A DNA stretch of 64,000 nt, taken from Elymus sibiricus. Its lineage: Eukaryota > Streptophyta > Magnoliopsida > Poales > Poaceae. Each line of letters begins with the position of its first letter. Within the stretch, counting starts at the first letter, position 1. The DNA lies in NCBI GenBank assembly GCA_039707655.1, contig CM077676.1:183206936-183270935 (forward strand), read 5' to 3'. Shown here piece after piece: positions 36,045-49,800 of the stretch. Below the pieces are notes generated by a model. The model had not been told where the DNA came from. It saw only the letters and a list, made by a program, of their open reading frames with translations, and did no database searches. Both the position numbers and the translations under genes were made by a program.

Positions 36045-37220
36045 CGATTGATGTTACCAAGCTTAAATGGGAATCCAAATTTCCTTTGACGTTTGTCCTT
36101 GACTTTTTTTTCTACGATCAACATACACCATAAATGCACCGATTTTAAATTTGCCACTTTTTCCGGGCTCATTTACTATATTTAGGCCATTATGTGCATT
36201 TTCTAGGAATTAATGCACATAATTCTTCATACAATCGATGCATGAAAAAGTGCACAAAAATGGTTTGGAAAATCCTGCTTGTGGTATTTAGTAAATTTTC
36301 ATGTCTTTTACAAGGAATGGGGAGCTATTTCAAGGATATGTGTGGAAAGAGTCAACCACAAACATGTCGTTTATTGGTTTTTAACTCTAGAAAAATGAAA
36401 AACATGTCTGAAAAAGATGATTCCTGGCAAGGTGCCATGGTATGACCTCAGCATGCCGTGGTAAATATTTGAGAAGGTTTGGCTAATGTCAACACGCTCT
36501 TCATAAATCGAACCATCATCGAGGAAGTTTCGTTGTTTCGAGAGGGAAATCGCCAAGTTCGAAGGGGAATCCACATTTCCTTTGTCATTTGTCCTTGAAT
36601 TTTTTATACAATCAACATACCCCCTACAATGCACCTTGTTCAAATTTGGCACTTTCCAGGGCTCATATGCTATATTTAGGCCATTATATGCATTTTCTAG
36701 GCATTAATGCACATAATTCAAATTCGCACAATCGGTCCATGAAAAAGTGCACAAAAACGGTTTGGAAAATCATGCTTGTGGTATTTAGTAAAGTTTCATG
36801 CCTTTTACAAGGAATGGGGAGAGATTTCAATGATATGTGTGGCAAGAGTCAACCACAAATGTGTCATTTATTGCTTTTTTAACTCTAGAAAATGAAAGAC
36901 ATGCCTGAAAAACGTGACACCTGGCATGGTGACAGGATATGACCTCAGTATTCTGTCGTAAAAAAATGGTAAATTCTGGCACAAGTTGTAACGATAACTC
37001 CTTGAAAGCGAGAGCATCTCACAAGAAGAATCATTGTTTCTAAAAGGATACATGGAAATTTGAACTCGAATTTACGGTGACTTCATCGTTTCGTCTCCAA
37101 ACTATTTACACGATGTGCAAGCACTATGAGCTGCTAGATTTTAATTTTTTTGCGCATTTCAGGATTTGTTTGCTATATTTAAGCACTTTATAGCATTTAC
37201 CTGACATTTAGTGCATATAA
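36045..37220. repeat. Imperfect tandem repeat, about 0.5-kb unit, 2.4 copies
   Basis: Unit 1 spans about 36045-36537, unit 2 about 36540-37030, and a degraded third about 37031-37220. The landmark TATATTTAGGCC or its variant occurs at 36177, 36671 and 37176, giving spacings of 494 and 505 bp. Other shared blocks are AAAAAGTGCACAAAAA, TTTACAAGGAATGGGGAG and GAGTCAACCACAAA. The ORFs in the first two units (36194 and 36589 on plus) translate the same repeat and are not genes. The array separates the divergent B3 genes. Confidence 0.85.
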
Positions 37221-37858
37221 ATCAAATCCCAGCTACAGCTACACGGGTATGATGAGAGGGATGTGGATTGCCGTTCGATCACAGTGCATCCTATGGTGCA
37301 CACGCATGATCCGTGTGGGTGGAGTTCTGGCCAATCAGAACGCAACACACTATAGGATCAGCAGACACGGTTCTCACAGGCAATGGGAAGGAACAAAACA
37401 CATGGTTGCTATGGCGTACCGTCTGCGCTGCTGATCCATAAATCAAACAGATACATTGCGTTGTTTCCTACTATCGCACACGTATTATCACAAGTGCCCA
37501 TGACTGATTTAATCAACTCCACGTGTATAATTTTTTGTAGATGGGATCCGCCAATTTTCTCTATTCTCACATACGAGTATTTTATGCGCTTCGCTTGCAT
37601 TGTGTGTTTCCCCCGCGTAAGTTTCGAGTTTCACAGTGAAATTTTCAGTAGGCGCGCGGATTCAGAATTTATTCCTCCCACCCATTCCCATCCATCACAT
37701 TTCCGTAGTATCTTCCCACCCTCCCCCCCCCCCTCATGGCAGCTCAAACCGCCACCACCGTAACCACAGCTTCAACCACATCTATGTTCTGCGAGAGCCT
37801 CATCGATCGAGTCAGGTAACCCACCGATCTCCATCACCGTCCCGGCCTGATTCATTAG
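37221..37858 (+). promoter_or_regulatory. Promoter and 5' UTR region of the plus-strand B3 gene
   Basis: No independent gene. A pyrimidine-rich block (about 37715-37734) precedes an ATG at 37736 whose frame (27 codons, ending CGAGTCAGGTAA) could be a small upstream ORF. The sequence at 37815 looks like a splice donor (CAG/GTAACC) and ATTAG/ATGGCG at 37858 like an acceptor, so the first intron may lie in the 5' UTR. Confidence 0.35.
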
Positions 37859-40800
37859 ATGGCGCCTGTGAAACACCCTCAAGCCTCCGAATCCCCACCT
37901 CCTACTCCAGAGCATCATCGCGTATGCCCAACCACATATCACGCGGAGGTCGAGGAGCCGATGGCGGTCGATGGCACGGTGGCCGCTGTGCGTGTTGAGC
38001 CGGAGGAACACCTCACCTCTGACGCCGCCGACTTGGTGCGGGCGCTGGCCCATATGAAGTGCCCCAGCAACTACCCCTCGAGATTTACCAAGTATGAACT
38101 ATCCAGTTCAATTTTACCAATACCAGTTGAAATGGCTATGTTTCGTATGGTTGATGTAGTATTAAGCATGTTGTAGTAAACACACCTAACCCGTCTAAGC
38201 TATTTTCCCTACCTTTTTCTAGACAACTGGGCCATTCTCTGCTCTAGTAGCACTTGCCTTGCGATGTTTAACTATGTCAATTTCAATTTCATCAGCACCA
38301 GTTTCAATTGCTATATTAGTTTGTCTATAGTTAACACGTGCTTTGTTTATTTTAGTAATGCACACTGTGATGTTCAAGTATGAGTTGTCCAGTTCAATTT
38401 TACAAATACCAGTTACAAACTTACAAGGCATATGTTAGGTTGTTGTTAAGCCTGTTGTAGTAAATAGTTCTATCCATTTTTTTACTCTGCCCTTTCTACC
38501 GTGCTACTACATGCAAATGAAGATATCATTGGAGATGATGTCGTTTAATTACCATTGCTATTTTTCGTGGATGTTAACCCTGTTGTAGTTAACATGCCTT
38601 TCCATTTACTCATGCAGGGCCGCAATGGGCGATGCTGTTGATTACCATCGAGGTTAGTTCGATCCCAATGTCTTACAGTATTTTACATCATTTGTGCAAT
38701 TCCAGTTTACCTTCTAACATTTATTTGTTGCTTGTAGGTACACATGTCAGTGGTACTGATCCACGCTTCGACCCGGAGGAACACCTCGCCTCCGACGCCG
38801 CAGACTTGGTGCGGGCTCTAGACAAGATGAAGTGCCCAAACAACTACCCATCGGGATTTACCAAGTATGAACCGTCCAATTCAATTTTACCAATACCAGT
38901 TGCAATGGCTATGTTTTGTATGGTTGATGTATTAAGCATGTTGTAGTAAAGACGCCTAACCCCACTTAGCTATTTTCCCTACCTTTCTCTAGACAACTGG
39001 GCCATTCTCTGCTCTAGCAGCACTTGGCTTGCGATGTTTAACTCTGTCAAATTCAATTTCATTAGTACCAATTGCAATGGATGAATTAGGTTGTCTGTAG
39101 TTAACAAGTGCCTTGTTTATTTCAGTAATGCACACTGTGATGTTCAAGTATGAACTGTCCAGTTCAATTTCACCAATACCAGTTACAAACTAACTGTGGC
39201 ACCCCGGCTCAGAGTCACCGGAGCACCCCATATTCCAGCCCAGAGATCAAGTCTTCTGGAATACGGCACTGCTTGGCATAGAACAAATTAGCTCTTTATT
39301 ACAAATAGATGGGTACAAGGGTTTGAGATATTACAAAGGGGTTGCCTCGGCAAATCTAAACTTGCTACGACAATTCTGTGCTAGCAGCAGCTTGAATCCT
39401 AGCAGCAGGAGTACGGCGTCGAAATGGACTCCATTCCGCAGGGACACTAGCTAGCGACCCGTCCCAGCTCGCGATACGAACACCTTCACTATGCAAACAT
39501 GGCAGGACCTGCAAACTGGCATGACACGCTAGGTGAGTACTTTGAATGTACTCGCAAGCTCGCAACAATCAAAAGCATCAAGGCATAACAGTGTCATAGC
39601 ATTCATGTTTTAAAATTAGGTTTAACTGTTACTAAAAGGATGGAAGAAAATATTAACATACTGCTGCTACCACCATCCAACCATTTTGCCCTAAACCACA
39701 TGTTTGAACCAATTACTCTTGTGACCGGACTCATGATCACCTCAAGAACTTCTGCTAGTCATTCCCGAGAATCATTCTTAATCTTTACCATCAGCCTCAA
39801 GCAGATGATTACTTTACTACACTGAGACGAGTTCTTCCATCATTAACACGTCATTCCCTCATTGGTGTTGATCAGACAGTGTGACATAATACGAACTGTG
39901 TCCAATACCGTGGACTCAGCTATTCAAATAGATTCTTACACTCTACAGAGGTTGCGCACTTTTCCCACACTATGAAGCTCCTGGTCCCGTACCTCGGTAC
40001 ACCTCCCTTTCCGGGTGGACCGGTGCTGCTTCAACGAAACTTGCTTAACCCGTGACTCTCCATCGTACCACCGACAATCATTCTCCCCCTAAGTCCTGGC
40101 CTAGGTGGCCCCTGTGTCACCCCGTGACACCTGCCACCGTCGTGGCCAACTAATTGTCCCAAATGGGAATCTGAGCTCAAAAACCAAACTGGGCTCACAA
40201 GGTTCTCGTCGTCTACCTGATCAGGGCAGCACGCACGCATAACCTTCCCTCTTTGGCGGTACCGATAAAAGAGCACGTTGTTAGACCAAGCCAAGGCCGT
40301 CCCATTCTGGCAGGTGTGGCTGCACTGGAAAGTTCGGTTCAGTGGCACTTGATCAATAGTGAAGGATTTTATCCCCGAATAATCATAGTCATCTATGACA
40401 CTCCGATATACAAGTAATCCAAATTACCACATCCAACAACTAGATATCCAATGAGCATCATGATCAATTTCTACTACTGATCCCATATAAGTAGTACCAG
40501 AGGTATCCCAAAGTAATCATAGACAGTAATCTCACAAAATAATCATAGATGGTAATCTCCCAGTCTGACAGCACTCCGGCATAAATCTAGAAATTTATTA
40601 CTATCCTATAATCCCATAGTCATTATGACAGTAACTTGTTCAAAATCTCCAAGATATTACCTGGATTAATTCAATCACAAATAATCCATAATTGGTGTTA
40701 AAATAATTATTTAAGCTATGATATTGCAATGCAATTATGCAAATGAGAGTTGTGGCTTGCCTGGCACCAACAAAGTGTGGAAGTACTCCTGGCCTTCACC

Positions 40801-43800
40801 AACTAGCAAAACAAATCTGAAAAACATATTTGAAAGCATTTTCAAATACCACATAAAGCATTTTCTACTTACCAGAAATTCTACAAAGCATAGAAAAATC
40901 CCAAATTTTTACAGTAACTAGAGGAGCTCATAAGAAAAATAATGCAAAAAGAATGAACTCATTTAGACTTATGGTCTAAAAGTTATGTATGGTCAAAGTT
41001 TAGTCAAATCTCTGGAATTAATTGAATTTAACTGAAAATCAGAAAAACCCAGAGGAGGCCACGTCGAAGGCGTAAACCACCCAAGCGCCTCCACTTACGT
41101 ACCGATTCGGGCGCGCGCAGAGTCGCCGACAGGTGGGGCCCCCTTGCCAGGTTCGAACAGAGAGAGAGAGGAATAGAAGACGGCGACTCACCGGCGACGG
41201 TTGCCGGCGATAGAGACGGCGGCGAGCTCCGGGGATGGCGGGGATGGAACAAGCGGACGCAGACGAACACCCCGGTACCCGCAGCTTGTAGGGAGATGGC
41301 CGAACGGCGTCGTCTCTTTCGCCTCAGGCGGCGGTGCTCTTCGGGGGTCGATGGATCCGGCGACTCCGGCGAGTTCTCGGGCAGAGGGGAGGCTAGGGAG
41401 TGTCAGTGGAGTGCCACGAACTCGGGGGTGGTCTTGGTTGAGCTCGAGGTGGTCGGAGATGAGTGGACGGAGTAGGGGCAGAACGGCAGAGCACTTCGCC
41501 GGAGTTGGAGGAGAAGAGCTCCCCGGCTTGCTCTGGAGCTACTAGGCGGCGATTGAGGGAGAGAGGGGTGGAGTGGTGAGAGCTGGAGAGGCCGGGAGAG
41601 ATTTTTATAGGCGGGCGGAGGGTGGCCGAGCTGGATCCCGCCACGGGTGAGCTGGCACGGCGAGGACGGCGAGCTGGCCGTCGTGGAGCGAGGGAGGCGA
41701 CGAGGAAGGACAGGAGAGTTAAGACGACGCGACGGCTCGACGGGAGGAAGAAGACAGCCAGCGCGGCCACAGTTCCAGCACTGTGCCGCGCGTGGCGGCG
41801 CTTGGCCGTGTCCGGCGGGAGCTCTGCCGGTAACGGGAGGCTTCCAGGCGAGCCAGGTGGATGACGGAGACGATGTCGGCACTAAGAGACACGGCGATAT
41901 GGCGACTACGCGAAGAACCGGCGAGGCCCGAGAGGGTTCAGTGCGCAGAGCGCGAATTCTGCCCAGGCAGACGTGTGTCCACCGCGTGCACTGGCGCACG
42001 CGGCGCGCTTTGGCCTTAGGGGTCATGTCTACGCAGTAGTCCCCTCAACCTGGGTCCCTCCTGTGCCCTTGGTTTGACAAGAGCTGGTCTGGGAAGTAGG
42101 ATAGGCTCACTGGAAGTTTCTGGTCCGTAACTTGTGCAGCAAGTTGAGGAGAAGTGGTTAGGGCTCTGAGAGAGGGAGTTTGCCATTCTAAAATGCAGTA
42201 GAAAGGTTCATATACTGGGAAAAATTCAGACCAAACGGACAAGTTTAGAGCATGGTTGCTTCACAACTGTCCCTTTGGTTCAGAAATTTTGCAGATGATG
42301 ATACACTCACTTGGATGGGTTCCTAGGGTTGGCACTTGTTATTTGTGGGTTATTTGAAAATGCCAACATGCTATAAAAATTTCAGCCCAATTGGGTAAGT
42401 GTTCAGGGTACTTCCTTCACAACACTTCCCACTGGACAAAAACATGGGAGAGTTTTATGGAAAAATTCGCTAAGTGAAATAGGCCCAAAATTTGTGGAGT
42501 CTGATAATATGGTTAGAAGAAAGTCCTGGATTAATTTCAGAATTTTTGAAGCAACATAACATATAGTTGCCTCACAAACTGAAATTATGACCAGAATCGA
42601 AGATTGCATGCTGTGCTTACCATGAGAAGTAAATCTTGAATATTTTCACAAATCCAAGGTTCACATGGTGCAAAGGATTTTTGAGAATTTTCTTGGAATT
42701 TTTGGGAGAGCAGAAATATAGGTTGCTTCACAACCTAGAGCTTAAAGGGCTATTCCTTTAATGGAAAACGGAAACATTAAATTGGAATAAAATTGAGGTT
42801 GAGCAAGAATGGAAGGGACATGACTTGTGAGAAGTTTTTGAGGTCTTGAGTCACTTGGGAAAGAAAGTCAAAAGAAATTCCAAAGTTTTAAGTCCATAGA
42901 GCCATTTAGAAACAAAACCAAGCCAATTTCAAAAAAAAAATGAAAAAGAAAAGTTGAGAAAAACCAGGGTGTCACAAACCTACCCCCCTTAAGATAAATC
43001 TCGTCCTCGAGATTTGGTTGCTCAGGGAACCAGTATGAATATTCTGTCTTTAAGGAAATCCAGTTCCAACTTAGGTATCCTTTTTCTTGTCATAACATCT
43101 CCTACGAATCTGACGTTCTTACTCTGGGGTGGTTTGCTTTACCACACCCAAATTCTGATAGATCTTTCCACTCATATCCCACGTTACAATGGTTTCATTA
43201 TTACCGTATCTACTGGTGCATCTGGGATATTCTCCTGACTGAAGTAAATCACCTTCCGTAAGTCCGGGAGCGGTGTTCAGTGAACACGTCCTGTTCCCGT
43301 CTAGTACCAACAAAGCTTATGAACAACTTTCCTTAATGGACACAACCCAATTGGTTATGGTATTGAGTTACAGTGCTGAAGATCACAATGTTTTTCCGGT
43401 TGGGGTCTGACTACTTGTAGGGTAGCTGAATCCTTTGAGCTGACTGTTCGGTCTTCATTCTGTTTTGACCATTTGGCTGCCATTCACCATGTCCAAAGGA
43501 GTAATACCTTACAGCAATATCTTGACTGGCGGTGGTACTGGCAGAGTAACCTTCCTCAGGACAGGGGAGTACAGCATAGACATTTGATCTGAAGTTGTTA
43601 TATAACATTGCAAGTATCCATCCGGTATCTTCGGTCTTACTCTTCCTTGTTGTTCTCTTTCCTGATTCTTTTGCCACCGGAATTTGGTCACATATCCTCA
43701 ACTTTTCCTATGATCAGGGGTGTTCGGGTGCAAAAATTTCGGCACGCATGCCCTGTCCTTAACCTAGGACAGTCACACTTTATCTGGCAAGCTTTAATCC

Positions 43801-46800
43801 CACGAGCTGTAGTGGTAAGGCATTTGTCCTCTGAACCCCTTGCACAAAATCGGCAAATAACCCAGTGGTCGCCAGAACGGTCTTTACAACTCAGATCTGG
43901 GGCTTTTACTGGAGTAGTTCAATCATGGCTCAAGACGGCTGGAAAACACCTCAGAGCATGAGACCATGTTGATAAAAAGAATGTAGCGGCTCCCTAAGAC
44001 GGCCGAAGAACAGCGTAGAACATAGAGTCACCGCTACCGAAGGAAATTCAACAGCTGCCTGAGACGGCCGAGAAACAGCTCAGAACACAAGACAGTTGTC
44101 GAAAAGAGAAATATAACACCGGCATCCACCTCGGACGGCTGGAAACAGCTCAGAACACGAGCGTGGTGCCGTTTCCAAAGAAAAGCAAGCAAGGGTTCAT
44201 TAAGACCATATTCCAAACTTATAGGTACCTTGGTATCCGCTTCCTTTAGTAGTCCAGCTCGAACATAGTTGCTTCCATATGAGTGACTGTCATTACTCGA
44301 GCAATACTCCACAATGTATCTAGAAGCATGGTTAGGTGATCATCCGATTTCCAAGGCCGATTTTTGTGTCATGCCTAGCTCATGTTTCTGACCAAGCTAT
44401 TTATAACTTAACCTCTCAATATGCACTACCCATATGCCGTGTACTGATTTAACCTCTCCATATACTTGGGTGGTACCATGCTGAAGAAGATTGAAAAGCT
44501 CGGGTTGGAAGCCATCGGGTAGCGTGTTGAGGAAGCCTGGATGGCTTGTGCTCGAAGCTTCTTCCGATATAGCATGCTGAAGAAGGCGAGGTAGCGTCTT
44601 CCGGAAGTTTTCCCTTCTGGTTACTTGTCGAGGAAGATTCCGTACCGTATGCTAGAAGCTTTCTCACGATAGCTTACTAAGGTAGGCAGGGTATCTTGTG
44701 CAGGAAGCCATCCGCATGTCGTACTGAGGAAGACTCGAAGGGCCTTACTCCATAAGTTTCTCCGGTGGCGTGCAGAGAACGACTGGATTGCTTACACCCG
44801 AAATTTCTTGCTGTACCATACTGCCACATATATGCATCCTTACCACTCCGCTTGTTGGTTTCCCGCGAAAGAGTTGGCCGACTATCCTTCTTGAATCCCA
44901 GCTTGTACTGTAGCCATATTACCGATTTTGCGCATACTGGCCTTCCTTCTGGTTTAACCCTTACTGCTATTTGTATTACAGATGTAAGCTCGACACTGAT
45001 AGTCAATTCAGAATACTGTTTACTCTCAACTCAATGCTCCTTCGAACAATATGATCCTGAGAATTTCATACTGCACAATTTAACCTTCAAGTACTTGCAA
45101 TCCTTATTATTGATGGAAATATGCCCTAGAGGCAATAATTAAGTTGTTATTATTTTATATTTCCTTGTTCATGATAAAGGTTTATTATTCATGCTAGAAT
45201 TGTATTGACCGGAAACTTAAATAAATGTGTGAATACATAAACAAATACCGTGTCCCTAGTGAGCCTCTACTAGACTAGCTCGTTGACCAAAGATGGTTAA
45301 GGTTTCCTAACCATAGACATGAGTTGTCATTTGATAACGGTATCACATCATTAGGAGAATGATGTGATGGACAAGACCCATCTGTTAGTTTAGCATATGA
45401 TCGTTCTGTTTATTGCTACTGCTTTCTTGAATGTCAAATACATGTTCCTCCGACCATGAGATCATGCAACTCCCGGATACCGGAGGAATACCTTGTGTGC
45501 TATCAAACGTCACAACGTAACTGGGTGATCATAAATATGCTCTACAGGTATCTCCGAAGGTGTCTGTTGAGTTGGCATGGATCGAGACTTGGATTTGTCA
45601 CTCCGTGTTTCGGAGAGGTATCTCTGGGCCCTCTCGATAATGCACATCATAAGAAGCTTGCAAGCAAAGTGACTAAGGAGTTAGTTATGGGATGATGTAT
45701 TACGGAACGAGTAAAGAGACTTGCCGGTAACGAGATTGAACTAGGTATGGAGATACCGACGATCGAATCTCGGGCAAGTAACATACCGACGGACAAAGGG
45801 AATTACGTATGTTGTCATTGCGGTTCGACCGATAAGATCTTCGTGGAATATGTAGGAACCAATATGAGCATCCATGTTCCGCTATTGGTTATTTACCGGA
45901 GAGGCGTCTCAGTCATGTCTACATCATTCCCGAACCCGTAGGGTCCGCGCGCTTAACGTTCGCTGACGATATAGTGCTATATGAGTTATGTGAATTGGTA
46001 ACCGAATATTGTTCGGAGTCCCGGATGAGATCCCGGATATCACGAGGAGTCTCGGAATGGTCGAGAGGTAAAGATTTATATATGGGAAGTCATATTTTGG
46101 GTTCCGGAAAAAGGTGCAGTTTTTTCGGTATTGTACCGGGAAGCTTCCAGAAGGTTCCGGAGGATTCCGGAGGGGTCCGGAAGTCCACAAGTGGGTCCAC
46201 CACGTCCCAAGGGCTGGCATGGGCTAAGGGGAGGCGCCCTGGCCTTATTGGGCCAGGCGCACCAAGTCCTCAAAAGCCCACGCAGCTAGGGAAGGAAAAA
46301 GGGAGAGTCCTAGTAGGAATAGGATTGTACTTTGGAGTCCAAGTCCACGTGTGTACTATTCATGTGGTACTATTCACGTGGTACTGTTCACGTGGGACTA
46401 TTCCTTCTACTCCAAGCCCCTACACATATATAAATAGAGGAGAGGGGGCGCCCCAAACAAGACACAACATTGTCTTAGCCGTGTGCGGCGCCCCCCTCCA
46501 CAGTTCCGTCCCTCGGTCATATTTTCGCAGTGCTTGGGCGAAGCCCTGCGGAGATAGCATCACCAGCACCGTCACCACGCCGTCGTGCTGCCAGAACTCA
46601 TCCACTACCTCGCTGTCTTGCTGGATCAAGAAGTCGAGGACGTCACCGAGCTGAACGTGTGCTGAACGTGGAGGTGCCGTACGTTCGGTACTCGGTCGGT
46701 TGGATCGTGAAGTTGTTTGACGACATCAACCGCGTTGTTCTAACGCTTCCGCTTACGGTCTACGAGGGTACGTAGACACACTCCCCCTCTCGTAGCTATG

Positions 46801-49800
46801 CATCTCCATGGATATATCTTGCGTGTGCGTAGAAGTTTTTTTGTTTTCCATGCAACGTTCCCCAACAGTGGTATCATGAGCCAGGTTTATGCGTAGATGA
46901 TATGCACGAGTAGAACACAAAGAGTTGTGGGCGGTGATCGTCATACTGCTTACCACCAATGTCTTATTTTGATTCGGCGGTATTGTAAGATGAAGCGGCC
47001 CGGACCAACCTTACATGTCCACGTACATGAGACCGGTTCCACCGACAGACATGCAACTTGTTTTGCATAAAGGTGGCTGGCGGGTGTCTGTTTCTCCCAC
47101 TTTAATTGAATCAAATTTGACTGCGGCCAGTCCTTGTTGAAGGTTAAAACAGCAAACTTGATAAATCACCGTTGTGGTTTTGTGCCGTAGGTAAGAACGG
47201 TTCTTGCTAGAAGCCCGTAGCAGCCACGTAAAACTTGCAACAACAAAGTAGAGGACATCTAACTTGTTTTTGCAGGGTATGCTGTGATGTGATATGGTCA
47301 AGACATGATGTGATATATGTTATTGTATGAGATGATCAGGTTTTGTAATTTATCGGCAACCGGCAAGAGCCTTATGGTTGTCTCTTTATTGTATGAAATG
47401 CAAGTGCCATGTAATTGCTTTACTTTATCGCTATGCATTAGCAATAGTTGTAGAAGCAATAGTTGGCGAGACGACCACGACGCAACGATGGAGATCAAGG
47501 TGTCGAGCCGGTGACGATGGAGATCATGACGACGCTTTGGAGATGGAGATCAAAAGCACAAGATGATGATGGCCATATCATGTCACATATTTTGATTGCA
47601 TGTGATGTTTATCCTTTATGCATCTTATTTTGCTTAGAACGACGGTAGCATTATAAGATGATCCCTTCACTAAATTTCAAGATAAAAGTGTTCTCCCCGA
47701 ATATGCACCGTTGCTAAAGTTCGTCGTTTCGAAGCACCTCGTGATGATCAGGTGTGATAGATTCTACGTTCACATACAATGGGTGTAAGCCAGTTTTACA
47801 CAAGCAGAATACTTGGGTTAAACTTGACAAGCCTAGCATGTACAGACATGGTCTCGGAACACTGGAGACCGAAAGGTCGAACATGAGTCATATAGTAGAT
47901 ATGATCAACATGGAGATGTTCACCATTGATGACTATCCCATCTCACGTGATGATCGGACATGGGCTAGTTGATTTGGATCATGTATCACTTAGTTAACTT
48001 GAAGGATGTTAATTTAAGTGGGAGTTCATTAGTGATTTGATTAATTGAACTTAATTTATCATGAACTTAGTCCTGATAGTCTTTGCAAATTATGTTGTAG
48101 ATCAGTAGCTCGCGTTGTAGCTCCCCTGTTTTTGATACGTTCCTAGAGAAAGCTTAGTTGAAAGATGATGGTAGCAATTACACGGACTGGGTCCGTAACT
48201 TGAGGATTATCCTCATTGCTGCACAGAAGGATTATGTCCTTGATGCACCGCTAGGTGATGGACCTGCTGCAGGAGCTGCTGCAGACGTTGTGAACGCCTG
48301 GCAGGCTCGATCCGATGACTACTCGATAGTTCAGTGTGCCATGCTTTACGGCTTAGAACCGGGACTACAAAAGCGTTTTGAACGCCACGGAGCATATGAG
48401 GTGTTCCAAGAGCTGAAATTGATATTTCAAGCTAATGCCCGGGTTGAGAGATATGAAGTCTCCAACAAGTTCTTTAGCTGTAAGATGGAGGAGAACAGTT
48501 CTGTCAGTGAACACATACTCAGAATGTCTGGGTACCACAACCACTTGACTCAGCTGGGAATTGATCTTCCGGTTGAGAGTGTTATTGACAGAGTTCTTCA
48601 GTCACTGCCACCAAGCTATAAAGGCTTCGTGATGAACTATAATATGCAAGGGATGGAGAAGACAATTCCCGAGCTCTTCGCGATGCTGAAATCGGCGGAG
48701 GTAGAAATCAAGAAGGAGCATCAAGTGTAGATGGTTAACAAGACCACTAGTTTCAAGAAAAAGGGCAAGGGAAAGAAGGGGAACTTCAAGAAGAGTGGCA
48801 AGCAAGCTGCCGCTCCCATGAAGAAACCCAAAGTTGGACCCAAGCCTGAAACTGAGTGCTTCTACTGCAAAGGAACTGGTCACTGGAAGCGGAACTGCCC
48901 CAAGTATTTGGCGGATAAGAAGGATGGCAAAGTGAACAAAGGTATATTTGATATACATGTTATTGATATGTACCTCACTAGTGCTCGTAGCAGCGTCTGG
49001 GTATTTGATACCAATTCAGTTGCTAATATTAGTAACTTGAAGCAGGAGCTGCAGAGTAACGGAGACGAGCTGAGGGCGAGGTGACGATATGTGTTGGAAG
49101 TGTCTTCAAGATTGATATGATCAATATCGACACGCTCGTAATACCTTCGGGATTAGTATTAAACCTAAATAATGGTTATTTGGTGCTTGCGTTGAGCATA
49201 AAACATTATATCTAGATATTGTTTATTGCAAGACGGTTATTCATTTAAGTCAGAGAATAATGGTTATTCTGTTTATATGAATAATATCCCTCGTGATCAT
49301 GCACCCTTATGAATGGTTTATTCTTGTTGAATCTCGATCGTAGTGATACACATATTCATAATATTGATGCCAAAAGATGCAAAGTTGATAATGATAGTGC
49401 AACATACTTGTGGCACTGCCTATTAGGTCATATTGGTGTAAAGCGCATGAAGAAACTCCATGCTGATGGACTTTTGGAATCTCTTGATTATGAATCATTT
49501 GATACTTGCGAACCATGCCTCATGGGCAAGATGACTAAAACTCCGTTCTTCGAAACAATGGAGCGAGCTACTGATTTGTTGGAAATAATACATACCGATT
49601 TATGCGGTCCGATGAATGTTGAAGCACGCGGCGGGTATAGTTATTTTCTAACCTTCACAGATGATTTGAGTAGGTATGGGTATATCTACTTGATGAAACA
49701 CAAGTCTGAAACAGTTGAAAAGTTCAAAGAATTTCAGAGTGAAGTAGAGAATCATCGTAACAAGAAAATAAAGTTTCTACGATCCGATCGCGGAGGCGAA

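Larger units (their letters stand above)
42993..45110 (-). other. Internal 3' region of the long-LTR element, non-coding
   Basis: No ORF here has recognisable domain features. The segment contains two imperfect minisatellite arrays, listed separately. It ends at the insertion point of the plus-strand Angela-type element, with the first ATTAT target copy at 45106-45110. Confidence 0.65.

Noticed and set aside
36194..36882. Two similar plus-strand ORFs at 36194-36445 and 36589-36882
   Set aside because: They are translations of the same 0.5-kb tandem repeat, start at non-conserved points, and have no domain features.
37736..37815. Upstream ATG as the true start of the B3 gene
   Set aside because: Its frame ends in TAA if unspliced, and splicing at CAG/GTAACC to the ATTAG at 37858 gives an immediate stop. 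It is kept only as a possible upstream ORF.
45974..46654. 226-codon plus-strand ORF
   Set aside because: It lies wholly in the Angela-type LTR and recurs almost unchanged at 52778-53458 in the other LTR. It is not a gene.
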